Shown: positions 17,362-27,942 of the stretch, piece after piece
Layout: the number at the start of each line of letters is the position of its first letter
Position numbering within the stretch: position 1 is the first letter of the stretch
Source: Sphingomonas sp. HMP9
GTDB lineage: Bacteria; Pseudomonadota; Alphaproteobacteria; Sphingomonadales; Sphingomonadaceae
Assembly: GCF_013374115.1 (NCBI RefSeq)
Contig: NZ_AP022673.1
Coordinates: 2,442,001 to 2,506,000, forward strand
Reading direction: 5' to 3'
Length of the DNA stretch: 64,000 nucleotides
Notes under the pieces: model-generated
What the model saw: only the letters and a program-made list of their open reading frames with translations
The model's database searches: none
What the model was told of the DNA's origin: nothing
Translations under genes and position numbers: made by a program

Positions 17362-18318
17362 ATGCGCAGGTGGCTGGGCCCATTGTTGTTCGTGATCACC
17401 GGCCAGGCGAGCGCCCAGGACGCCGTACTCACGCGCCAAAATGCTGCACTAGCACCGGCTGCAGCATCTGCAGCAGACCCCGATGCGACGTTGCTGTTCG
17501 GCGACGACCAGACGCGGATGACGGTGCCGGTGACGATCGCCGGCGCGGGGCCCTTTCCGTTCGTCGTCGACACGGGGGCGCAGCGGACCGTCATCGCGCG
17601 CGAGCTGGCCGCGACGCTCGGTCTGGCCCCAGGCCGTACGGTGCGCGTGACGGGGATGACAGGATCGGAGCAAGTCCCCACCGTCGTCATTCCCTCGCTC
17701 AAGGTCGGCGTGATCGGCAGTGCTCCGATCGAGGCGCCGGCAATCAGCGCAATCTATCTCGGTGCGCGCGGACTGCTCGGGATCGATACGTTGCAGGCAC
17801 ACGCGGTAGGGATCGATTTTGACACCAACACGATGACCGTCACGCCCTCTCGCAAACGCCGGACCAGCGATCGTCCGGCGGCCGACGAGATCGTCATCCG
17901 CGCGCGAAGCCTGTTCGGGCAGTTGGTCGTCACCGATGCCTATTGCAACGGTGTCCGCATTCGCGTGATCCTCGATACGGGAACGTCGGTCAGCATGGGC
18001 AACGCAGCGCTTCGCCGAAAGGTGATGCGCAAGATGGTCCGCTCGCAACCGGTGTCGCTGACCGGCGTCACCGGGGAGACCGTGGTGGCGGACTATACGA
18101 CGATCGACCGTGTCACGATCGGAAGCCTGACGATAAGTGACCTGCCGATCGCTTTCACGGCGGTCGACGCGCCGCCGTTCCGCCTGTTCGGCCTCGCCGA
18201 CCGACCGGCGGTGCTGCTCGGGATGGACGTGCTGCAGCTGTTCCGCCGCGTCGACATCGACTTTGCCAACCGCGAGGTACGGCTGGCGTTGCCACGCGGC
18301 ACGCGCGCGCGCCGTTGA
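17362..18318 (+). CDS. Secreted retropepsin-like aspartic protease with two domains
   Basis: A 318-residue protein with a signal peptide (MRRWLGPLLFVITGQASAQD). Two retropepsin-like folds are visible: the first has FVVDTGAQRTVIA (Asp70) and GLLGIDTL; the second has VILDTGTSVSMG (Asp205) and LLGMDVLQ. Retropepsins work as dimers, so tandem domains could make an internal pseudo-dimer. Substrate unknown; location probably periplasm. ATG 17362 gives the best signal peptide; 17326 and 17341 are alternative starts. Confidence 0.8.
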   Translation: MRRWLGPLLFVITGQASAQDAVLTRQNAALAPAAASAADPDATLLFGDDQTRMTVPVTIAGAGPFPFVVDTGAQRTVIARELAATLGLAPGRTVRVTGMTGSEQVPTVVIPSLKVGVIGSAPIEAPAISAIYLGARGLLGIDTLQAHAVGIDFDTNTMTVTPSRKRRTSDRPAADEIVIRARSLFGQLVVTDAYCNGVRIRVILDTGTSVSMGNAALRRKVMRKMVRSQPVSLTGVTGETVVADYTTIDRVTIGSLTISDLPIAFTAVDAPPFRLFGLADRPAVLLGMDVLQLFRRVDIDFANREVRLALPRGTRARR

Positions 18319-18377
18319 GGTTGCGTCGGCACCTGTTCGCTGCAACTCTCCGGCATGACACGATAAAGGGGACGATA

Positions 18378-19775
18378 ATGCGCGTGACGGGCTGGCTACT
18401 TACGGCGGCGATACTGGCCATGCCGATCTCCGCACAGGCGCAATCGCGGCCCGACCAGAAGGCGTTTCTTGGTCTCTACAAGGAACTGGTCGAGACCAAC
18501 ACGACGCTGTCGACGGGCAGCTGCACGCAGGCCGCGGCGCAGATCGGCGCGCGGTTGAAGAGCGCGGGCTATGCCGATGCCGACATCACCTATTTCTCGG
18601 TGCCCGAGCATCCCAAGGACGGCGGGCTGGTCGCGGTGCTCAAAGGATCGGACGCGAGCGTCAAGCCGATGCTGCTGCTTGCGCATCTCGACGTGGTCGA
18701 GGCCAAGCGCGAGGACTGGGTCCGCGATCCGTTCAAGCTGATCGAGGAACGCGGCTATTATTACGCGCGCGGCACCGTCGACGACAAGGCGCAGGCGGCG
18801 ATCTGGTCCGACGCGATGATCCGCTTCAAGACGTCCGGGTACAAGCCCAAGCGCACGATCAAGCTGGCGCTGACGTGCGGCGAGGAAACGACCTTCGCAT
18901 GGAACGGCGCGCAGTATCTGGCGAAATCGAAGCCCGACCTGATCGCGGCAGAGTTCGCGCTGAACGAAGGCGGCGGCGGCCGGCTCGACGATAGCGGCAA
19001 GCGCCAGTTGCTCGCGATCCAGGTGGGCGAGAAGGCCGCGCAGAACTACACGTTCCTTGCCACCAACACCGGCGGGCACAGCTCGCAACCGACGCCGGAG
19101 AACGCGATCTACGAACTCGCCGATGCGGTGAAGGCGGTGCAGGGCTATGAATTCCCGGTAAAGTTCACCGACACGACCAGGGCGTTCTTCGCGGCCAGCG
19201 CGAAGGCGATGCCGGGCGAAATGGGGACCGCGATCACGCAGCTGCTCGCCAATCCGGAGGACAAGACCGCGGACGCGATCGTCAGCCGTGACAAGGCGAT
19301 GCATTCGACGCTGCGCACGACCTGCGTGGCGACGCTGCTGAACGCTGGGCACGCCGAGAATGCGCTGCCGCAGCGTGCGACCGCGAACATCAACTGCCGG
19401 ATCTTTCCAGGCGAGACGGTCGACGGCACGCTCGCCAAGCTGAAGGCACTGGCCGGGGCGAAGGTGACGGTGACCGCGAACCAGCCAGTGCGCCCGACCG
19501 CGATCCCGCCGACGCTCGACCCGAAGATCATGGGGCCGGTGACGACGGTCGCGGCCAAGCACTTCCCCGGGCTGCCGATCCTGCCGATGATGTCGACCGG
19601 CGCGACCGACGGCATCTTCTTCGAAGCGATCAACATCCCCGTCTACGGCGTGCCGGGCATGTTCATCGACAAGGACATGGGCGGCATCCACGGACTCAAC
19701 GAGCGGATCCGCGTCGCATCGCTCTATGACGGCCGCGATTACCTGTTCGATCTGGTGAAGGCGTTCGCGGGGTGA
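18378..19775 (+). CDS. Secreted M20-family metallopeptidase
   Basis: A 465-residue protein with a signal peptide ending ISAQAQ. M20 metal ligands are visible: LLAHLDVVEA, GTVDDKAQ, and the catalytic/metal pair LTCGEETTF, followed by FALNEGG and a dimerisation domain (NTGGHSSQPTPENAIYEL). The C-terminal MSTGATDGIFFEA and GIHGLNERI supply the last ligand region. It should remove residues from peptides or hydrolyse related amides; the exact substrate is unknown. AAAGGGGAC lies just upstream of the ATG at 18378. Confidence 0.9.
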   Translation: MRVTGWLLTAAILAMPISAQAQSRPDQKAFLGLYKELVETNTTLSTGSCTQAAAQIGARLKSAGYADADITYFSVPEHPKDGGLVAVLKGSDASVKPMLLLAHLDVVEAKREDWVRDPFKLIEERGYYYARGTVDDKAQAAIWSDAMIRFKTSGYKPKRTIKLALTCGEETTFAWNGAQYLAKSKPDLIAAEFALNEGGGGRLDDSGKRQLLAIQVGEKAAQNYTFLATNTGGHSSQPTPENAIYELADAVKAVQGYEFPVKFTDTTRAFFAASAKAMPGEMGTAITQLLANPEDKTADAIVSRDKAMHSTLRTTCVATLLNAGHAENALPQRATANINCRIFPGETVDGTLAKLKALAGAKVTVTANQPVRPTAIPPTLDPKIMGPVTTVAAKHFPGLPILPMMSTGATDGIFFEAINIPVYGVPGMFIDKDMGGIHGLNERIRVASLYDGRDYLFDLVKAFAG

Positions 19776-19784
19776 TCCATCTTT

Positions 19785-19935
19785 CCCTCGCCCCTTCGGG
19801 GAGAGGGAGGGAGGAGCCTTGGGCGACGGAGGGGAGGGGGGCTTGGGGCTGGCGACAGTTCTTCCCAACGCCCCTCTCCCTTCCCACGGCAAGCGCCGCG
19901 GGCCCCTTCCCTCTCCCCGGAGGGGCGAGGGAGCC
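19785..19935. repeat. CCCCTTCGGGGAGAGGG / CCCTCTCCCCGGAGGGG inverted repeat element
   Basis: CCCTCGCCCCTTCGGGGAGAGGG at the left and CCCTCTCCCCGGAGGGGCGAGGG at the right form an inverted pair. Inner GGGGAGGGGGGCTTGGGG and CCCCTCTCCC blocks add to it. It lies between the convergent M20 peptidase and kup genes and may act as a bidirectional terminator. It is related to 9318-9440. Confidence 0.72.
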
Positions 19936-19940
19936 TTTGT

Positions 19941-21932
19941 TTACACCGTTACCTGTTCGCCTAGCTCGAGCACCTTGCCGGGGGGGATCTTCAGGAAGTC
20001 GGTCGGGTCGCTGGCATTGCGCTGCAGGAACAGGAAGATCCGGTCCTGCCAGGGCGGCATGCCCTTCTCCGCATCGGGCTTGAGCGTATTGCGGCCGATG
20101 AAGAACGAGGTGCGCATCGGATCGAGCCCGAGCTGTTCGGTCTTGTTGCCGACGCCGAGATCGCGCGGCACGTCGGGAGATTCCATAAAGCCATAGGTCA
20201 GCACGACGATCGAGAAATTGTCGTCGACTCGCTCGACCTTGGCGCGGCTCGCCTCGTCGACGAACGGGCGGTCGGCGGTGCGGATGCTGACGATCAGGTT
20301 GCGCTCGTGCAGCACCTTGTTGTGCTTGAGGTTGTGCAGCAGCGCGCCCGGCGTCGCATGCGGGTTCGCGGTCAGGAACACCGCGGTCCCCGATACGCGC
20401 TCGGGCGGGCGCTTCTCCAGCGCGGCGGCGAGGTCGCTGAGCGGGATGCTCTGGCGCTTCTCGAACGCGCTGACGATCTTCTTGCCGCGGACCCAGGTGT
20501 AGATGATGAGGCCGATCGACGCGGCGATCACGAGCGGCACCCAGCCGCCCTCGATCACGCGGAGAATGTTCGCGCCGAAGAAGATCAGGTCGAGCGTCAG
20601 GAACGGCAGGATCGCCACGAGCGCGAGCGGGCGCGACCAGTTCCAGCGCTGCCGCACGACGATGTAGGCGAGCAGCGTGGTGACGACCATCGTGCCAGTC
20701 ACCGCGATGCCGTACGCCGCGGCCATTGCCGACGACGTCTTGAACTGGACCACCAGCACCAGCACGCCGATCAGCAACAGCCAGTTGATCGCTGGGAGGT
20801 AGATCTGGCCGGCGAACACCGCCGACGTCTGGCGGATGCGCAGGCGGGGCAACAGGCCGAGTTGGATCGCCTGCTGCGTCAGGCTGAACGCGCCGGTGAT
20901 GACCGCCTGGCTGGCGATCACGGTCGCGAACCCGGCGAGGATGATCAGCGCGGGGCGCAGCGGTTCGGGCGCCATCAGGAAGAACCAGTCCTGATTGACG
21001 AAGGGGATGCCGCGCGCCGCTGCGTCTTCGAGCCGCGACAGCGCGAAGGCCCCCTGCCCGAGATAGTTGAGCGCTAGCGCGGGGAAGACGAGGAAGAACC
21101 AGCCGATGCGGATCGGCAGCTTGCCGAAATGGCCCATGTCCGCGGTCAGCGCTTCCGCACCGGTGACGGTCAGGAACACCGCGCCGAGCACGAACAGCCC
21201 GGTGATCCCGTGCGTGGCAAGGAACGAAACGCCGTAGGTCGGCAGGAACACCCGGACGATCGAAGGTTCGTCGGCGATGTGCCAGACGCCGAGCGCACCG
21301 ATCGCGATGAACCACACGATGCAGACCGGGCCGAACAGCTTCGACACCTGCGCGGTGCCGCGCGCCTGGATCATGAACAGCGCGATCAGGATGCCGATCG
21401 TCAAAGCGCGCACCACGCCTTCATTGAAGATGTGTGCTGCGCTGGGGATCGTCCGCAGGCCCTCCATCGCCGACAGCACCGACAGCGCCGGGGTGATGAT
21501 CGCATCGCCGTAAAACAGCGACGCCCCCGCCGCGCCGAGCACGATCGCGATCCGCGACCGCATGCCGAGCGCGCGGCGGGCCAGCGCGGCGAGGGCCAGC
21601 ACGCCGCCCTCGCCCTGATTGTCCGCGCGCATCAGGAAGATGACGTATTTGACAGTGACGACGAGGAACAGCGACCAGAGCGCGAGGCTCAGCACGCCGA
21701 GGATCTCGCTCGGGTCGATGCCGCCCGCCGACGTCTGGCCCAGCGCCTCGCGGAACGCATAGAGCGGGCTGGTGCCGATATCGCCGAACACGACGCCGAT
21801 CGCGCCGACGGTCAGCGCGGCCAGCGCCGGATGAGGATGCAGATGCGCCGCGGACAGATCGGCCGGCGCCGATTGCTCGGCGGTCGGATCGGTCACAACT
21901 GCGGTCTGGGGTGTTCCGGCTACGGACGTCAT
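19941..21932 (-). CDS. kup: Low-affinity potassium uptake protein Kup
   Basis: A 663-residue protein with about 12 membrane helices and a C-terminal cytosolic domain. Signatures include GVVFGDIGTSPLYAFREAL, KYVIFLMRADNQGEGGVLAL, YGDAIITPALSVLSAMEG and VQARGT-like helices. The C-terminal part carries GTAVFLT and YGFMESPDVPRDL. Kup is an H+/K+ symporter. AGGAGG lies upstream of the ATG at 21932. The tail is shorter only by normal variation. Confidence 0.96.
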   Translation of the reverse strand: MTSVAGTPQTAVVTDPTAEQSAPADLSAAHLHPHPALAALTVGAIGVVFGDIGTSPLYAFREALGQTSAGGIDPSEILGVLSLALWSLFLVVTVKYVIFLMRADNQGEGGVLALAALARRALGMRSRIAIVLGAAGASLFYGDAIITPALSVLSAMEGLRTIPSAAHIFNEGVVRALTIGILIALFMIQARGTAQVSKLFGPVCIVWFIAIGALGVWHIADEPSIVRVFLPTYGVSFLATHGITGLFVLGAVFLTVTGAEALTADMGHFGKLPIRIGWFFLVFPALALNYLGQGAFALSRLEDAAARGIPFVNQDWFFLMAPEPLRPALIILAGFATVIASQAVITGAFSLTQQAIQLGLLPRLRIRQTSAVFAGQIYLPAINWLLLIGVLVLVVQFKTSSAMAAAYGIAVTGTMVVTTLLAYIVVRQRWNWSRPLALVAILPFLTLDLIFFGANILRVIEGGWVPLVIAASIGLIIYTWVRGKKIVSAFEKRQSIPLSDLAAALEKRPPERVSGTAVFLTANPHATPGALLHNLKHNKVLHERNLIVSIRTADRPFVDEASRAKVERVDDNFSIVVLTYGFMESPDVPRDLGVGNKTEQLGLDPMRTSFFIGRNTLKPDAEKGMPPWQDRIFLFLQRNASDPTDFLKIPPGKVLELGEQVTV

Positions 21933-22067
21933 GGCGCGAAGAGCGCTCCTCCTGATGGGACGGCGCGCTTTACGCCGATTGGGGGCATGCGCAAGTCCTG
22001 CCGACCTCTGGTGACTTTGCGGCGAAGGCGGGTTGATTCACTGCGCGCGCAGCGGCATGGCAGGCAA

Positions 22068-22730
22068 ATGGTTCCCTTTTCGTTCGGCGGACATGCGCTT
22101 CTGGCGTTGGCGCAAGGCGCGCTGTTCTGGCCGGAGCGTCACGCGCTGCTGGTCGCCGACCTGCATTTCGAGAAGGCGAGCTGGTTCGCGCGGTCGGGCC
22201 AGATGCTGCCCCCCTATGATTCGATCGCGACGCTGGCCGATCTGACCGCGCTGGTCGCGGCGACCGGCGCGCGCGAAGTCTGGTGCCTGGGCGACAGCTT
22301 CCACGACAGCGACGGGTGCGAGCGCCTGCCGCCGCGCGCGCAGGCGATGCTGCAGGCGATGACGCAGGCCACGCGCTGGACTTGGATCACGGGCAATCAC
22401 GATCCGGCGATCCTGGACCGGTGCGGCGGGACCGTGGTGGACGAGGTCGTCGTCGACGGGCTGGTGCTGCGCCACGAAGCGGACCGCGCGGAGACCCGGC
22501 CCGAATTGTCGGGGCATTTCCACCCGAAGCTGCGGTTGCGCGTGCGCGGCAAATCGGTGGCGCGGCGGTGTTTCGTAGCGACCGCGACGAAGCTGATCCT
22601 GCCGGCGTTTGGATCGCTGACCGGGGGGCTGGATGTTGACCATCCCGAGATCGTCCGTGCTGTCGGGGCGGGTGCGGAGGCGATGGTGCCGGTGGCGGAC
22701 CGGATGCTGCGCTTTCCAGTCGCGGCCTGA
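22068..22730 (+). CDS. pdeM: Ligase-associated DNA damage response phosphoesterase PdeM
   Basis: A 220-residue calcineurin-like metallophosphoesterase. Metal-binding motifs are VADLHFEKASWF (Asp31, His33), WCLGDSFHD, ITGNHDP, and SGHFHPK. The sequence LPAFGSLTGGLDV near the end is typical of PdeM. It is the fourth member of the ligase-associated set with the ligase (1911), MBL exonuclease (12474) and helicase (14685). It is divergent from kup. The ATG at 22068 begins at the family N-terminus. Confidence 0.88.
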   Translation: MVPFSFGGHALLALAQGALFWPERHALLVADLHFEKASWFARSGQMLPPYDSIATLADLTALVAATGAREVWCLGDSFHDSDGCERLPPRAQAMLQAMTQATRWTWITGNHDPAILDRCGGTVVDEVVVDGLVLRHEADRAETRPELSGHFHPKLRLRVRGKSVARRCFVATATKLILPAFGSLTGGLDVDHPEIVRAVGAGAEAMVPVADRMLRFPVAA

Positions 22731-22784
22731 TCACCTCCGTCCTCCTGACGCCCCATCACCCAAAAGCCCCGTCATCCATCATTC

Positions 22785-22865
22785 CGTCATCCTGACGAAA
22801 GTCAGGATCCAGGGTCACGAACGCTGTCCCGCTTGGCTCTGGATCCTGACTTTCGTCAGGATGAC
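22785..22865. repeat. ATCCTGAC hairpin repeat doublet
   Basis: Two perfect units, ATCCTGAC-GAAA-GTCAGGAT (22789-22808) and its inverse (22843-22862), are separated by 34 nt. They lie between the convergent pdeM and msrA genes. Confidence 0.88.
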
Positions 22866-22883
22866 CGAGGGCGGCGAACGCCC

Positions 22884-23555
22884 TCAGTTCGAAATCGTCG
22901 GAAACGCCACGCGGAATGCGCCGACCTTCGGCTTGTCCCACGTCACGACATACGGATGCGTCGGGTTCCGGTCGTAGAAATTCTGGTGATACGCCTCGGC
23001 CGGATAGAAGGCGCCGGTCTCAAGCTTCGTCACGATCGGGCCCGAGAAAGCGCGCGTCGCCCCCAGCTGTGCGATGTACGCGCGCGCGACCTTGGCCTGC
23101 GCGGGCGACTGCGGGAAGATCGCCGAGCGATAGCTGGTGCCGCTGTCGGGGCCCTGACGGTTCAGCGTCGTCGGGTCATGCGCGATCGAGAAATAGACGC
23201 GGAGCAGCGTGCCATAACTCACCACGCGGGGATCATAGGCGATCCGGATCGCTTCGGCATGACGAGTCGTCTCGGCAGAGACCTGATCATAGGTCGCGGT
23301 GGCCTTGGTGCCGCCCGCATAGCCGGTCGTGACGGCCTTCACGCCCTTCACATGCTCGAACACCGCCTCCATCGTCCAGAAACAGCCGCCGGCGAGCACC
23401 AGGGTCTGGATACCGGGCGCGGGCGGCAGGTCTGTCTTGACGGCGGGGATGACGACGGCGCGGGCGCCCTGCGCGGCACCAGTAGACAGGATCGCACCGG
23501 CGATACCGACGGCGACGAGCGTGGCGATGAGCGGCTTTTTCATGTTTAGATACAT
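22884..23555 (-). CDS. msrA: Peptide-methionine (S)-S-oxide reductase, secreted
   Basis: A 223-residue MsrA. An N-terminal signal peptide (MKKPLIATLVAVGIAGAILSTGAAQG) precedes the catalytic GGCFW (Cys58) and YAGG, SYRSAIF and EAYHQNF motifs. It repairs oxidised methionine, here probably in the periplasm. GCFW holds the only cysteine, so no resolving cysteine exists and reduction must be intermolecular. GGAGGGG lies 7 nt before the ATG at 23555; the next ATG (23543) has no such site. Confidence 0.92.
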   Translation of the reverse strand: MYLNMKKPLIATLVAVGIAGAILSTGAAQGARAVVIPAVKTDLPPAPGIQTLVLAGGCFWTMEAVFEHVKGVKAVTTGYAGGTKATATYDQVSAETTRHAEAIRIAYDPRVVSYGTLLRVYFSIAHDPTTLNRQGPDSGTSYRSAIFPQSPAQAKVARAYIAQLGATRAFSGPIVTKLETGAFYPAEAYHQNFYDRNPTHPYVVTWDKPKVGAFRVAFPTISN

Positions 23556-23592
23556 GGTGTTGCCCCTCCGCTTCGCCAAGCCGTGCGCGTGT

Positions 23593-23790
23593 TTATCGCG
23601 TGGTGGACGCGCCGTGTTCGAAATGGCTTGCAAAGGTCTGGCGGGCTTCGGCGGGCTGCAGTGCGAGCAAGCCGATGGCGCCGAGGACGAAACCGCCGCT
23701 GAACTGCCAGAAAAAACTCGACTTTACGATGCTGCGCATGATGCGATCCCAATGAAACCAAGTGATGACGCCAACCGGATAGGTCAGCAT
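23593..23790 (-). CDS. Small membrane protein, hypothetical
   Basis: Up to 65 residues, with one hydrophobic segment (FFWQFSGGFVLGAIGLLALQP) after a basic stretch. The N-terminus may be the ATG at 23739, giving 48 residues. It reads in the same direction as msrA and ends 38 nt before it, so co-transcription is likely. The family is unknown to me. It has a plausible signal/anchor but no strong ribosome-binding site. Confidence 0.5.
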   Translation of the reverse strand: MLTYPVGVITWFHWDRIMRSIVKSSFFWQFSGGFVLGAIGLLALQPAEARQTFASHFEHGASTTR

Positions 23791-23857
23791 CAGCTACGGA
23801 CCGGCATGTCGTAGAGATGCCGGCCAACCACAATGTCGTTTTTAGAAACTCTCGATT

Positions 23858-23917
23858 AACGCGGCGTGGCCAATGCATTCATCTCCCGGCAGGGTTGCCG
23901 GGAGATGTCGCCGCGTT
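23858..23917. other. Nested 60-nt palindrome beside the aminotransferase gene
   Basis: An outer pair AACGCGGCG / CGCCGCGTT encloses a perfect 12-bp hairpin CATCTCCCGGCA-GGGT-TGCCGGGAGATG (23880-23907). It begins about 25 nt downstream of the aminotransferase stop on the minus strand. It has no T-run, so it may be a Rho-type or processing structure rather than a classical terminator. Confidence 0.5.
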
Positions 23918-23941
23918 TCCGAAATGTTGCTCGGCGGTGCT

Positions 23942-27031
<3,090 letters not shown>

Positions 27032-27044
27032 CTATTTCGAGGCC

Positions 27045-27704
27045 ATGACAAATCCTCCCCTCCGCGCCGCGATCGTCCCCGTCACGCCGATCCAGCAGAA
27101 CTGCACGATTCTCTGGTGTACCGCGACGATGAAGGCGGCGGTGATCGATCCGGGCGGCGACCTGCCGCGGATCATGGCGGCGGTCGAACAGGCGGGCCTG
27201 ACGGTCGAGAAGATCCTGCTGACGCATGGCCATATCGACCATGCCGGCGGCGCCAAGCGGCTGTCGAACGATTTGGGCGTGCCGATCGAAGGCCCGCACG
27301 AGGCGGATCGCTTCTGGTTGCAGCGGCTCGATCAGGATGGGCCGAAATACGGGATTTCCGGCGTGAATTTCGAGCCGGACCGGTGGCTGGTCGAAGGTGA
27401 TACGGTGTCGGTCGGGGATCTGGTGCTCGATGTGTACGAGACGCCAGGGCATACCGAAGGGCATGTGATCTTCCACCACGCCCCGTCGAAGTTCGCGCAG
27501 GTCGGCGACGTGCTGTTCCAGGGATCGGTCGGGCGGTCGGACATGCCCGGCGGGAATCACCAAGTGCTGGTAAAGTCGATCGTCGAGAAATTGTGGCCAT
27601 TGGGGAGCGATACGAGCTTCATTCCGGGGCACGGGCCGGCGAGCACGTTTGCGCATGAGCGGGCAACGAACATGTTCGTGAGCGATCGGGCTTTGGCGGC
27701 GTAG
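27045..27704 (+). CDS. MBL-fold hydrolase, glyoxalase II-like (YcbL type)
   Basis: A 219-residue protein with the metallo-beta-lactamase motif LTHGHIDHAGG, PGHTEGHVIFHH and the late PGHGPASTFAHER. The opening PVTPIQQNCTILWC and the short length resemble YcbL-type proteins rather than full glyoxalase II, which has an extra C-terminal domain. It probably hydrolyses thioesters such as S-lactoylglutathione; the substrate is inferred. It is divergent from pabB-pabC. Confidence 0.87.
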   Translation: MTNPPLRAAIVPVTPIQQNCTILWCTATMKAAVIDPGGDLPRIMAAVEQAGLTVEKILLTHGHIDHAGGAKRLSNDLGVPIEGPHEADRFWLQRLDQDGPKYGISGVNFEPDRWLVEGDTVSVGDLVLDVYETPGHTEGHVIFHHAPSKFAQVGDVLFQGSVGRSDMPGGNHQVLVKSIVEKLWPLGSDTSFIPGHGPASTFAHERATNMFVSDRALAA

Positions 27705-27713
27705 CTCCACCTG

Positions 27714-27791
27714 TTCCCCCGCGGAGGCGGGGTCCAGGGTATCAGGCGGTAGCGTTCGTGACCCTAGGCTCCCGCCTTCGCGGGAGAACAG
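27714..27791. repeat. CCCGCGGAGGCGGGG / CTCCCGCCTTCGCGGGAG repeat doublet
   Basis: The left unit CCCCCGCGGAGGCGGGGTCC and the right unit CTCCCGCCTTCGCGGGAG are inverted relative to each other, about 35 nt apart. They lie between convergent genes. Confidence 0.75.
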
Positions 27792-27829
27792 GAAGGGGTA
27801 GGGACTCTCCCCTACCGCCCCACCCCGGC

Positions 27830-27921
27830 GAAGGCAGGGTTCAGGCGGGGAACGAAGATCGGCGGAGGTAGCGCTCCGTTACTGCAACCTCCCCAACTGG
27901 GCCCCGGCCTTCGCCGGGGTG
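27830..27921. repeat. CCCCGGCGAAGGC repeat doublet
   Basis: The left unit (CACCCCGGCGAAGGCAGGG) is imperfect and the right unit (CCCCGGCCTTCGCCGGGG) is perfect. This is the same family as 17186-17290. It is followed by the M28 peptidase stop codon. Confidence 0.78.
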
Positions 27922-27942
27922 ATAGTGCGCGTGGGCTAGATC

